DNA of 64,000 nt from positions 59,911,362 to 59,975,361 of the forward strand of contig NC_030826.1 of assembly GCF_001704415.2 (NCBI RefSeq). Direction: 5' to 3'. This DNA comes from Capra hircus. Taxonomy: Eukaryota; Chordata; Mammalia; Artiodactyla; Bovidae. Below are positions 54,966-64,000 of this stretch, piece by piece. The notes under the pieces were generated by a model. That model was given only the letters and a program-made list of their open reading frames with translations, was not told the origin of the DNA and searched no databases. Both the position numbers and the translations under genes were made by a program. Position 1 is the stretch's first letter, and each line of letters begins with the position of its first letter.

Positions 54966-55021
54966 CACTTTTATCATAGGTAACGATAATAAAGAGTTGT
55001 ACTATGATGCTTTTCTGTCAA

Positions 55022-55310
55022 ATTAATTTTGTATTGGACTATATTTGATTTACAATGTTGAGTTAGTTTCAGGTGTATTGCAAAGTGACTCAGTTATACA
55101 TGTGTGTGTATATATATATATCTATGCATATTCTTTTACAAATTCTTTCTCCATTTTAGTTATTACAGAATATTGAGCAGAGACCCCTGTGCTATGCAGT
55201 AGGTCCTTGTTGGCTCCCTATTTTAAACATAGTAGTGCATATATGTCAGTCCCAAACTCTCGATCTATCCCTTCCTGATGCTTTTTGTAATGTCCGTACA
55301 CAATTCTCTC
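55022..55310 (-). mobile_element. L1 LINE 3'-UTR fragment, antisense
   Basis: 'tgtattggactatatttgatttacaatgttg', 'gttacttagttatac'-like sequence, 'gctatgcagtaggtccttgttgg' and 'gtcagtcccaaactctcg' are ruminant L1 3' UTR in antisense. Includes a (TG)n(TA)n run at 55100-55122. Confidence 0.87.
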
Positions 55311-55319
55311 CTATTCCTT

Positions 55320-55500
55320 TTGTTTTTTGTAATTTATTTATTTTTAATTGGAGGATAATTGATTTACAACACTGTGCTGGCTTCCGCCATACATCAAGAC
55401 AAATCAGCCGTAGGCATATGTGTGTCCCCACCCTTTTGCACCTCCCTCCCAACTCCAACCCACATCCCACCCCTCTTGGTTGTAGGTAGCCAGCCAATCA
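55320..55500 (-). mobile_element. Second L1 LINE 3'-UTR fragment, antisense
   Basis: 'taattggaggataattgatttacaac', 'ttccgccatacatcaagac', 'cacctccctcccaactccaacccacatcccacccctc': a different L1 subfamily, lying immediately behind the previous one. Confidence 0.85.
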
Positions 55501-56669
55501 CAGGGTTAACAATACAAAGCAATTATTTTGAGGATGTAGCAGGAAAGAAAAGCCACAGATACAGGAATAGTTTGTCTTACGTCAAACAAGATAGTTTTAC
55601 CCATTTCTCTCTCAGTCCCTTCTGGATCCAAGGCATATAAACTACGGCAAAGTCAAACATAATTCCTTCTTGGGCCTATAAGGAAGCTACACTTGCTATA
55701 AGTGTTAGACATATGTTAATTCTTTTCTGACACTAAAGAAATTACTGGACATGCAGATTTCAATAATAACGGGCCAAGTTCAGAGTTACTTAAGTTATTA
55801 AATTGAGCTTCATTTTCTAAGAAAATATACACATTGTTTCAGAACTGAATACTGGTTATTTTGACCATTTCTTAATATTAAACATTATTTTTAAAGGTCA
55901 AAAATTATAATATTTCATATAAATATTCCTACAAATTATATTAAGGTAAATAAATTTATTTTGAAGGAAGAGGGATTTGGGACTCAGGGAATGTTTAATC
56001 ATGTGTTTGTTGTTGTCATTGTTGATAGAAAATCTTCCATTTCAGCACTTTGTAAAGGGAAGACTATACATGTGGCAAACAACCTATTAATTTATTCTTT
56101 AGTCAAAATTAAAATGGGTGCATAATCACCACATCTTTCGTTCTCGTGAAACAGAGCTTTGAACCTATACCATCATCATCTGCTGAAACAAAATTAACTG
56201 TTTCAGTAAGGACTGGGCTTTACTCTCAGTATATTCAATACAACTAAACGCATGGGCTCCTGTACGGTCCCCGCGCCCCCTTCTACCTACTTCATTCCCC
56301 TTCTCTTCTCCTTTTGAACTGCTGACCCAAGTTAGTAGCCAAACATAATAATACAGTGTTTGATCCTCTGGAAACCCATAAAATTACAAACCAGCAACCA
56401 CCAGGATGTTGGCAGAATTTCTGTGGACAGCAACCAGCATGGGACGTTTTTCTTTTGGAAATGAAGCGCTACACGAGACTGTTGATACATGAGTGAGGAA
56501 GGCAAGACCTTTTGCCAACTCCTCTCCCCCACCTCATTCTCACAACCCCTGGAGATGGAGAGACAGAATTCGTCTTTTAAAGCACTGAAGCCTTCTCTCC
56601 TTTAACTGTGAGTGTTATAGTCCTCTGCTTTCATCCACTTTAAAATCCATCCTGCTTATTTTTATTAAG
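55501..56669. other. Unique AT-rich DNA, nothing recognised
   Basis: 1.2 kb without repeat landmarks or credible frames. Confidence 0.4.
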
Positions 56670-56770
56670 CACTAATGGAGTTTTACAACCATGAGCTAAG
56701 TACTATAAAGAATAAAGATATAAATAAAACACACCCTCTACATGCCTTCAAGAATAATAAACTCGAGTGG
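56670..56770. mobile_element. Possible ancient L2/CR1-type remnant
   Basis: 'gagctaagtactataaagaataaagatataaataaaaca ... ctacatgccttcaag' resembles the 'gatgaataagacac..ctgccctcaaggagc' part of mammal-wide repeats. Weak. Confidence 0.35.
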
Positions 56771-57049
56771 CAACGTTAGGTTCAAATGTAGTGAGGAACT
56801 CTCTCCTCCCTACAATAAAATTGCTGATTAATCATATAGCTGAATCCAAATGAAAGAAAGGGAAATTCTCAGGTTCCAGAAATAAAGAGGCAACTCAAGC
56901 TAGAGAGATAAGTTTATAGATGGTTGCCAGAAGAACCCCAGAAACTGAATGGAACAGCTAGACCATGGATGATTCACGTAGAGGAACAGGAGGAGTTACA
57001 TGGAACTTGCCTTAGACTGAGGTTTAGAACTGAGCCTTATGTCCAGCTT

Positions 57050-57262
57050 GGGACTTCCCTGGTGGCTCAGATGGTAAAGAGCCTGCCTGCAATGCGGGAA
57101 AACCAGGTTCGATCCCTGGATCAGTCAGGAAGATCCCCTGGAGAAGGGAATGGCAACCCACTCCAGTATTCTTGCCTGGAGAATCCCCACAGACAGAGGA
57201 GCCTGGAAGACTACAGTTCATGGGATCACAAAGAGTCAGACACAAATGAGCCACTAACATCC
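57050..57262 (+). mobile_element. Bov-tA SINE, sense
   Basis: 'gggacttccctggtggctcagatgg', intact B box 'ggttcgatccc', an 8-bp insertion ('atcagtca') after it, and a normal BovA end. Confidence 0.93.
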
Positions 57263-57479
57263 TGCTAGGTCTGGGCTAAATTTAAATCTTCTACACTGGG
57301 TGGGCTAACTAAGACCTTTCACCAGCTTTTGTATATGGCCATGAGAATGTATATCTCTGCCTGAGCTCCTCTTAGTGGGAGGAGAAAACAAAGCATCTTA
57401 TTGGCAGTTTCAGGCCAATACCACATATTGGCATGGAGCCAAGTTTATGTAGTTAACTATATATACATAGAAAACTTGA

Positions 57480-57665
57480 ATTTTCTAACCAAAAATACTC
57501 CCAAAAAGAAATCCTCAGGCTCAGATGATTTAATAATCAGTTCTGACTAGGCAGCTATTCCGTGCTCTTATATGGGAAGATTCAGTATTGTTAAAATGTA
57601 AATTTTCTACCCAATTGATCCACAGATTTCAATGATATCCCAATAACACCATTTTTACACCTTGC
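57480..57665 (+). mobile_element. L1 LINE ORF2 fragments, sense, diverged
   Basis: 'aaatactcccaaaaagaaatcctcaggctcagatg' and 'tcagtattgttaaaatgtaaattttctacccaattgatc ... caatgatatccc' are ORF2 motifs with material missing between them. Confidence 0.6.
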
Positions 57666-57800
57666 TCCAAGATGTGTGTTCCAGCACTAGCAGGAAGAGA
57701 AGAAAAGGAGGAAAGCACAGGCTTCCTCCTCCCAGGAAGTCACACCACTGTTTTCACTTACATATACCACGGGTCTGAACTTACTTAATTAGGGCACACT

Positions 57801-58026
57801 AACTGCAAGGATTTCCAGGCAGCTCAATGGTGAAGAATCCGCCTGCCAAAGCAGGAGACATAAGAGACACAGGTTTGATCCCTGGGTTGGGAGGATCCCC
57901 TGGAGAAGGGCATGGCAACCCACTCCTGGGAAATCCCAAAGACAGTGGAACCTGCCAGGCTCCAGTCCATGGGGTCACGAAGAGTTTGACATGGCTTAGT
58001 GATGAAACAACAACAAACTGCAAGGA
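57801..58026 (+). mobile_element. Bov-tA SINE with perfect 11-bp target-site duplication
   Basis: Sense Bov-tA (57812-58015) with a CAA-type tail ('gaaacaacaaca'). Exact flanks aactgcaagga at 57801-57811 and 58016-58026. A 14-bp deletion in the 'ccactccagtattcttgcctgg' region. Confidence 0.95.
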
Positions 58027-58196
58027 AATCTTGGAAAGTTAGCTTTCTAAAATTCATTTTTAAATTTAATTTTCATTTTATATTGGTCTAGAGTGGATTT
58101 ACAATGTTGTGTTAGTTTCAGGTGTATGGCAAGTGATTCAGTTACACATACATGTGTATCTGTTCTTTTTCAAAATTTTCCCCATTTAGGCTATTA

Positions 58197-58411
58197 CAGG
58201 TCTTCCCTGCTGGCCCGGTCAGTAAAGACGGTGCCTGCAACGTGAGAGCCCTGGGTTCAGTCCCTGGGTCAAGAAGATCCCCTGGAGAAGGAAATAGCAA
58301 CCCACTCCACCCACTGCAGTGTTCTTGCCTGGAGAATTCCATGGACAGAGGAGCCTCATGGGCTAGAGTCCATAGCGTCACAAAGAGTAGGCCACGACTG
58401 AGCGAATAACA
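58197..58411 (+). mobile_element. Bov-tA SINE inside L1
   Basis: 'tcttccctgctggcccggtcag' to 'cgactgagcgaataac', with a 12-bp local duplication ('ccactccacccactgcag'). The target-site duplication is not clear. Confidence 0.92.
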
Positions 58412-58744
58412 CCTGGATTATTGAACAGAGTTCTCTGTGCTGTACAGTAGGCCCTTGTTATCTGTTTTATCTCTAGTAGTGTGTGTATGTCAACCCCAAA
58501 CTCCTAATTTATCCCTCCCCTCTGCGTTTCCCCCTTGGTAATCGTTAAGTTTGTTTTCAAAGTCTGTAAATCTGTTTCGCAAATCAGTTCATTTGTATCA
58601 TTTTTTAATATTCCACATACAAGGGATATCATATGATATTTGTCTTTGTCTGATTTACTTCACTCGGTATAATCTCTGGTTTCATCCATGTCCCTGCAAA
58701 TGGTACTACTTCATTCTTTTTTATGGTTGAATAATATTCCATCA

Positions 58745-58773
58745 CATATATATATACACACACACACACACAC
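58745..58773 (+). repeat. (TA)n(CA)n microsatellite in L1
   Basis: Compound run at the point where L1 has 'ccattgtatatatgtaccacat', expanded. Confidence 0.9.
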
Positions 58774-58922
58774 CATATCTTCTTTAGCCCTTCCTCAGTT
58801 GATGGGTAGTTAGCTTGCTTCCAGGTCTTAGTGGTGCTGCTATGAACACGGGGGTGCCTGTATCTTTTTCAGTTATGGTCTTCTCTGGATATGTGACTAG
58901 GAGTAGAAAAGGTATTGTTTTT

Positions 58923-59126
58923 AGATGTTGGGAGGGATTGGGGGCAGGAGGAGAAGGGGGCGACAGAAGATGAGATGGCTGGATGGCATCACTGACTGGA
59001 TGGACGTGAATCTGAGTGAACTCCGGGAGTTGGTGATGGACAGGGAGGCCTGGCGTGCTGCAATTCATGGGGTAGCAAAAAGTCGGACACGACTAAGTGA
59101 CTGAAGTGAAGTGAACTGAACTGAAG
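58923..59126 (+). mobile_element. BovB LINE 3' tail
   Basis: Sense BovB end of about 200 bp ('gttgggagggattgggggcaggagg' to 'gaactgaactgaag'). Little diverged, heavily 5' truncated, adjoining the L1. Confidence 0.94.
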
Positions 59127-59924
59127 CCTAAAAGAAAGCTGACGTATGTATGGGAGTTTTATTTCTGCCAAAAAAAAAGAAAAAAAAAAACAGATTTGAG
59201 GTGGTTAAATTATAGTATCTGCCCTGATAAAACTGCCATTCAAACATATATCTGTCAGACTCCAAAACAGGAGCCTCCAAGTTGGTGGTCCTTAGTGGCC
59301 CTTACCAGTCTTTTCTATTCAAAGTCATCTCATTTTCAAAGACTTTTCCTTTTTTGTTGAATAGTGTATATTTATTTTAATCTGTGTTTCATGTCCACGT
59401 ACACTTAGCACATGAAAATATTTATGAGGTCAGAGAAGAGGAAAATCCAAACTGTATGATGTCTACAAAATCTCGAGTTAATTTTATGAATATTTTTCAT
59501 CTCCTTTAAAGTATGGACTCACTCTTTGCTAAAAAGTTTGAGTCACAGATTTAAAAGAATGCAACATAATTTTAAGGTTCTCAAGTCGTCTTTCTTAGGA
59601 TAAGAAAAACTTCTTATTGGCTAAGAAGTCCATACTAAATGTAAGTAATTCAGATTTTATTATGATACTTTCGTTCCTTACAGCAAAGTAAAATAGTTAG
59701 AGGCTCATGGATCTCATTTGTGTTTTTCTAAATCACTATTTAGAAAAATAAAGATGAACAAAAAGCTAAATCTGGTCAAAATTACCTCAAATGAGGAAAT
59801 CCCATTCAAAGGTAAAATACTCAAGTCCTGCGTAACCATGTTTTATCCTAAAATTAGAGGTTCTTCAAATTCTTGCAGGAAAGGTGTTAGAAACTCTGGT
59901 TTATTGGTGTCAACACAAAGAAAT
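59127..59924. other. Unique DNA, nothing recognised
   Basis: A-rich run at 59171-59190. No named repeat. Confidence 0.4.
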
Positions 59925-60680
59925 ACAGTACCTACTGTACTTCATTGGGCTTTGCTTCATTGCACGTTACAGAGACTGTATTTTTCACAGATTGAAGCTT
60001 TGAGGCAACCCTGTGCCAAGTGAGTCTACCAGCATCATCTTTCCAAAGCATCTGCTCACTTCGCGTCTCCATATCCCATTTTGATATTCTTGAAATATTT
60101 CAAACTTTTTCATAATTAGTATATTTGTTATAGTGATTTGTGACCAGTCATCTTTGATCTTACTCCTAGGACTTGCAGAAGGCTCAGATGATAGCGTGTT
60201 TTTTTTTTTTTTTAAGCAATAAACTAATTTTTAAGTTGGTAAAGAGTCTGCCTGCAATGCAGGAGACCCTGGTTTGATTCCTGAGTCAGCAAGATCCCCT
60301 GGAGAAGGGATAGGCTACCCACTCCAGTATTCTTGGGCTTCCCTGCTGGCTCAGATAGTAAAGAATCCACCTGCAATGCGGGAGACCTGGGCTCAATCCT
60401 GGATTGGGAGGATCCCCTGGAGGAGGGCATGGCAACCCACTCCAGTGCTCTTGCCTGGAGAATCCTGTGGACAGAAACACCTGGAGGGCCACAGTCCATG
60501 GGGTCACAGAGAGCTGGACACGCCTGAACGACTAAGCAAACAGTCCATTTGTTTTAGACAGACTGCTCTTGCACACTTAATAGACTCAACGGACTGTACA
60601 GCTGAAGCACCCTTTCTATCTGCACTAGGAAACCAGAAGGTCGGCACAGCTCACTTACTGCAGCACTCATGCTGTGATCT
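59925..60680. mobile_element. Old DNA-transposon-like repeat (Tigger/TcMar type), split by Bov-tA2
   Basis: 'ttcattgggctttgcttcattgcacg', 'gattgaagctttgaggcaaccctgtg', 'tcaaactttttcataattagtatatttgttatagtgatttgtgaccag', and beyond the SINE 'ctcttgcacacttaatagactcaacggactgtac', 'gcactaggaaaccag' follow one mammal-wide repeat that I recall as Tigger-like. The family name needs checking; continuity across the SINE is clear. T15 run at 60199-60213. Confidence 0.5.
60232..60541 (+). mobile_element. Bov-tA2 SINE (two tRNA heads)
   Basis: First head truncated ('gttggtaaagagtctgcctgcaatgcagg'), second complete ('gggcttccctgctggctcagatag' at about 60338), then the BovA tail to 'gaacgactaagc'. It interrupts the old repeat. 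Confidence 0.92.
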
Positions 60681-61740
60681 GAAGTGGAGCCTGCAGGATC
60701 TCCAGGGGGGAACAGGCTCATTCATGCGGCTTTAAATCAGCGCGAAATGCAACCAGGGGATGACGATTTTGCTTGGGTGGTGATGTTCCTTAGGATAAAC
60801 TGTCTTGGCTGGACAGATGGTGCTTCATTACTACACACAGTTCCTTTCTCAGGGTTCTGGAGAGCCCCTGGCTCCAGCATGCTCAGAAGATGTCTGTCTA
60901 GTTAAATAATCGATGTCACATACTCACAGTTCTTTCCTGAGAGACAGGATGTTCTTAGCAGGCACTCCAGGGCCCGGCAGGGTGCTCCTGCCTGGTGCTT
61001 CAGCACGCTACTTTCCACGTGCTGCATTCAAATGAACAAATCAGTGTTTGTTGCCTATAGTTTTATGAAACTGAAAATGAAAGTGAAAATGTCAGTTTCC
61101 AGAATCTCAACTTGCAAAAGACACAAGTTCTTTTGAGTTATAACTCAGAAAAGCAGTATCAGAAATGACTGAGGCCACCAAATGGATACTGCTTTTTTTT
61201 TTCATTGATTCTACTTTTCTATGCTTTTCAAATCAACTTTAATTACTAGTTGAAACAGCTGAATTAGGAAGCTTTCAGTAACCAGCAAACAAGAAAATTG
61301 AAGGCAAAGACTTTTGACTCCTGAATATTACAAACATCAAATTCAGGTTGCTTGGCGGATGGTGGATTCTACCCATTTCAGCTGACGAATCTCCAGTCAC
61401 TGAAAGAGTGCATTAGGAACTCTGTACACAGTGAATAGATCTTTGCCGAATCTGATGATTCACAGATTACCGTGGAGTCCGAGTAAGGAAGCCACTGGAC
61501 AGCTTCAGGCAGGACACAGGAAGCAGCTAGGAGAGTCAGAGACCAATAGGATGACACAGAAAATCTGCCCAAAGTACTGTATCTCAGGCTGACAGTTTTA
61601 ACAGACATGCAAGCCCAGCGTTTCTCTATACTTCTGAGCACCAGATTTTCTTTGGGGAACATGTAAGCTGAAGCTATGTTACTGGATTTCAATTCCAGTT
61701 TGAAAAAGAAATGCTGGGGAATAACTTTGTAGTAATTGTA
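60681..61740. other. Unique DNA, nothing recognised
   Basis: No repeat landmark. A 104-codon minus-strand frame (61378-61692) shows no domain. Confidence 0.4.
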
Positions 61741-62000
61741 GGTGTGTGTGTGTGAATGTGTGCATGCATGCTATATCATTTCAGTCATGTCTGACTCTGC
61801 CACCCGTGGACTGCAGCCCTCCAGGCTCCTCTGTCCATGGGACTCTCCAGACAAGAATACTGGAGTGGGCTGCCATTTCCTCCTCCAGGGGACCTTCGTG
61901 ACTCAGGGATCGAACCCACGTCTCTTCCATCTCCTGAGTTGGTAGATGGGTTCTTTACCACTAGTGCCACCTGGGAAGACCGTGTGTGTGTGTGTGTGTA
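61741..62000 (+). repeat. (GT)n microsatellite split by a SINE
   Basis: GT runs at 61741-61757 and 61981-61998 flank a Bov-tA, as if the SINE inserted into or duplicated a GT-rich target. Confidence 0.8.
61762..61980 (-). mobile_element. Bov-tA SINE, antisense
   Basis: Complete antisense Bov-tA ('gcatgctatatcatttcagtcatgtctg' to 'gtgccacctgggaagacc'). Confidence 0.93.
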
Positions 62001-62011
62001 AATACATATAT

Positions 62012-62136
62012 TTGTTGTTGTTCAGTTGCTAAGTTGTGTTTGACTCTTTGCAACCCCATGTACTGTAGCCTGGCCAGGCTCCTGTGTCCATGGGATTTCC
62101 CAGGGAAGAATACTGGAGTGGGTTGCCATTTCCTAT
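62012..62136 (-). mobile_element. Bov-A SINE fragment, antisense
   Basis: (TTG)n tail and BovA unit to 'gggttgccatttcct'; no tRNA head. It directly abuts an old L1. Confidence 0.9.
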
Positions 62137-62410
62137 TGATTAAGGCATCAGTTTAATTGCTTGGATGTAACATGGTTTGTTTATCCAGCCACTGAATGGA
62201 AACCATCTGGATTGTACCCAGGATTTGGAGATTGTGAAAAAAAGCGTGCCGACCATTCACATATAGGTCCTCCATAAACCCCAAATTTCATGTTTCTTGG
62301 GTAAACATCAAGGGTTAAAATGGCTGGGTCATATGGCAAACGTATGTTTAAAACAAATTGTAAAATTATTTACCAAAGTTCTGTGATCAGAGCTTTGAGC
62401 AGGGCCTCTC
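62137..62410 (-). mobile_element. Old L1 LINE fragment, antisense
   Basis: 'gtttatccagccactgaatgg', 'catgtttcttgggtaaacatcaagg', 'aaaatggctgggtcatatggcaaacgtatg' and 'aaattatttaccaaagttctgtg' follow an L1M 3' region in antisense. Confidence 0.78.
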
Positions 62411-62438
62411 CATAGTTCGAGGGAAAAACCAGTCTATT

Positions 62439-62526
62439 ATGTAGGGATACCTGGCATGCTGTGATTCATGGGGTCGCAAAGAGTCGGACTCGACTGAGTG
62501 ACTGAACTGAACTGAACTGATGTAGG
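62439..62526 (+). mobile_element. BovB LINE 3' terminus (about 75 bp)
   Basis: Only 'cctggcatgctgtgattcatggggtcgcaaagagtcgg' and the (TGAAC)n end remain (62446-62519). atgtagg at 62439-62445 and 62520-62526 may be the target-site duplication. Confidence 0.88.
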
Positions 62527-62795
62527 AAAGTAAATGGCACCCCACTCCAGTACTCTTGCCTGGAAAATCCCATGGACAGAGGAGCCTGGTAGGCTGCAGT
62601 CCATGGGGTCACTAAGAGTCGGACACAACTGAACAACTTCGCTTTCACTTTTCACTTTCATGCATTGGAGAAGGCAATGGCACCCCACTCCAGTACTCTT
62701 GCCTGGAGAATCCCAGGGACGGGGGAGCCTGGTGGGCTGCTGTCTATGGGGTCGCACAGAGTTGGACACGACTGAAGTGACTCAGCAGCAGCAGC
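62527..62795 (+). mobile_element. Bov-A2 dimeric SINE, sense
   Basis: Two BovA units joined by 'ttcacttttcactttcatgcattgg', ending in 'gactcagcagcagcagc'. It follows the BovB tail with no unique sequence between. Confidence 0.93.
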
Positions 62796-63761
62796 AAACG
62801 CACCTGTGTTTCTGTTCATGGTGGCACCCTCTTACTACGGGAAGTGTAGTGCTATTCAAAACGAGAACGGTTTAATACTGCAAGAAAATGGGACGATTTG
62901 CGGTGCCAAACCCAATCACAGGGCGTCGAGAGCATTTAAATTTCCATCCCAAACAATCCGCTTCCGACCACCTTGTCAATGCCACATGCTGACCGTTCAG
63001 TTCTTTCTCTTTCAGCCCTATCTCAATCAAGCCTTTTTCTCCCAGCTTTGAACTCCTAAGGGAAAAGAGAAAGATAAAATCTGTGGGTTACTTTTGCAAC
63101 AAGTTATGTTCTTTCTCAATGAATTTTCCATGACATCTGTTTAGGAAAATCTCAGAATACACCAAAATGAGATAATGATGGGGTTTTATATTTATCAAAG
63201 GCTGCTTTACCCCCACACACAAATAAGCTAAGTCCCCATTGCATGGAAGGACACTTTTGTATGCCCAGAGGCAGAGTCCATGAAAGGGAAATTAAGAAGG
63301 GGGAACTGGTTCTGACGGGTAAGACCTCCCTGAATCCTGCCGCAAAGCTGGAGGCGTCTGAACTTGGCGGGGCTGACGATTTTGTCGATGTGGTCTCCCT
63401 TTTGCTTTTGGTATTGACTCATCTTACTGCTTCTGTTTCCAGGTTGGACTTGAAAATAAATGTTCAAGTTCTTGATGACTCAGAAAGATGTGAGCTTCCT
63501 TTTGAACGTTTCACAGTTGGTCCCAAGTAGTAGCTGATTCAGAGGCAGCATGGCTCCATCAGTGATGGGCTTCTTCAGGCAAGCTCATCAGGCACGCCTG
63601 CTTTAAGGCAAGAGCGCACTCTGAGAACACAAGCCCTCTGATCTGACATCTGCTTTCCTCTCTTAGCATCTTCAGAGGCCATGCAATTTATTACTGTGAC
63701 TATTAAAAGGGATAAAACCCATTTCCATGTTCATGGTGGCCATAGCGAAAAATTATTGGAT
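62796..63761. other. Unique DNA, nothing recognised
   Basis: No repeat landmark. Opposed frames of 95 (plus, 63243-63530) and 79 codons (minus, 63228-63467) cover the same bases; no domain is recognised, so no gene is called. Confidence 0.4.
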
Positions 63762-64000
63762 CTTATGCCGACAAAGGTCCAAATAGTCAAAGCTATGGTC
63801 TTTCCAGTAGTCATGGATGGATGTGAGAGTTGGACTATAAAGAAGATTGAGAGTTGAAGAATTGATGTTTTCTTACTATGGTGTTGGAGAAGACTCTTGA
63901 GAGTCCCTTGGACAGCAAGGAGATCAAACCAGTCCATCCTAAAAGAGATCACGCCTGAATATTCAATTGAGCTGAATATATCAGAAGGGCTGATGCTGAA
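63762..64000 (+). mobile_element. BovB LINE fragment, continues past window
   Basis: Sense BovB RT C-terminal sequence ('gccgacaaaggtccaaatagtc', 'ggtgttggagaagactcttgagagtccc') with a premature TGA near 63856. Older subfamily pattern ('gacagcaaggagatcaaacc', as at 37261). The right part lies outside the window. Confidence 0.93.

Larger units (their letters stand above)
58055..58922 (-). mobile_element. L1 LINE 3' end, antisense, split by a Bov-tA
   Basis: Long antisense L1 3' region: 'ggtctagagtggatttacaatgttgtg', then after a SINE (58197-58411) 'ttgaacagagttctctgtgctgtacag', 'gggatatcatatgatatttg', 'gaataatattccatca', and 'gggtgcctgtatctttttcagttatgg'. It ends where a BovB tail begins. Confidence 0.9.

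Noticed and set aside
3151..62795. tRNA-like A and B boxes at many places, which could suggest tRNA genes
   Set aside because: All belong to Bov-tA or CHR SINE heads followed by SINE bodies; none has a complete tRNA fold with 3' terminator.

Overview
This is mammalian nuclear DNA from a ruminant (a pecoran such as cattle, buffalo, sheep or goat; I cannot tell which). The evidence is the repeat content: about 20 pieces of the BovB (RTE-type) LINE and about 35 Bov-tA/Bov-A SINEs, many with visible target-site duplications, plus CHR-type SINEs shared by ruminants and whales, ruminant L1 3' ends, and old mammal-wide MIR, L2, MER5A and Tigger-like fragments. I found no protein-coding gene, RNA gene, CRISPR array or bacterial-type feature. 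The open frames of 60-230 codons are pieces of BovB reverse transcriptase, antisense shadows of BovB and SINE copies, or chance frames. The window is best read as intergenic or deep-intronic sequence.

Layout. 1-7 kb: CHR-2 SINE, L1 3' end, MIR, then an old L1 carrying a Bov-tA and a young BovB tail. 7-11 kb: two Bov-tA, two BovB reverse-transcriptase segments and an ERV LTR, ending in a GT microsatellite. 11-17.6 kb: mostly unique DNA with MIR and Bov SINEs. 17.6-19.5 kb: BovB, a Bov-tA with an internal duplication, and a probable ruminant ERV1 solo LTR. 20-30 kb: unique DNA with scattered SINEs, L2, L1, CHR-1 and MER5A, and a CpG-retaining unique block near 25.5-26.0 kb. 31-38 kb: a dense BovB cluster with opposed copies, including a piece of the rarely retained BovB 5' untranslated region. 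39-51 kb: nested L1/BovB/SINE insertions, including two SINEs inserted in succession at one target site near 43 kb. 52-54 kb: the longest BovB coding remnant (1.6 kb). 54-64 kb: L2, ruminant L1 3' ends, Bov-tA copies, a Tigger-like fragment split by a Bov-tA2, and a BovB running off the right edge.

How the parts relate. BovB encodes an endonuclease and reverse transcriptase that move BovB and, by established knowledge, also the Bov SINEs that share its 3' end. No copy here is intact, so the window holds fossils of that partnership. By my boundaries BovB alone occupies about 12 kb, close to a fifth of the window. Subfamily names and exact edges are by eye against remembered consensus features and need RepeatMasker confirmation.
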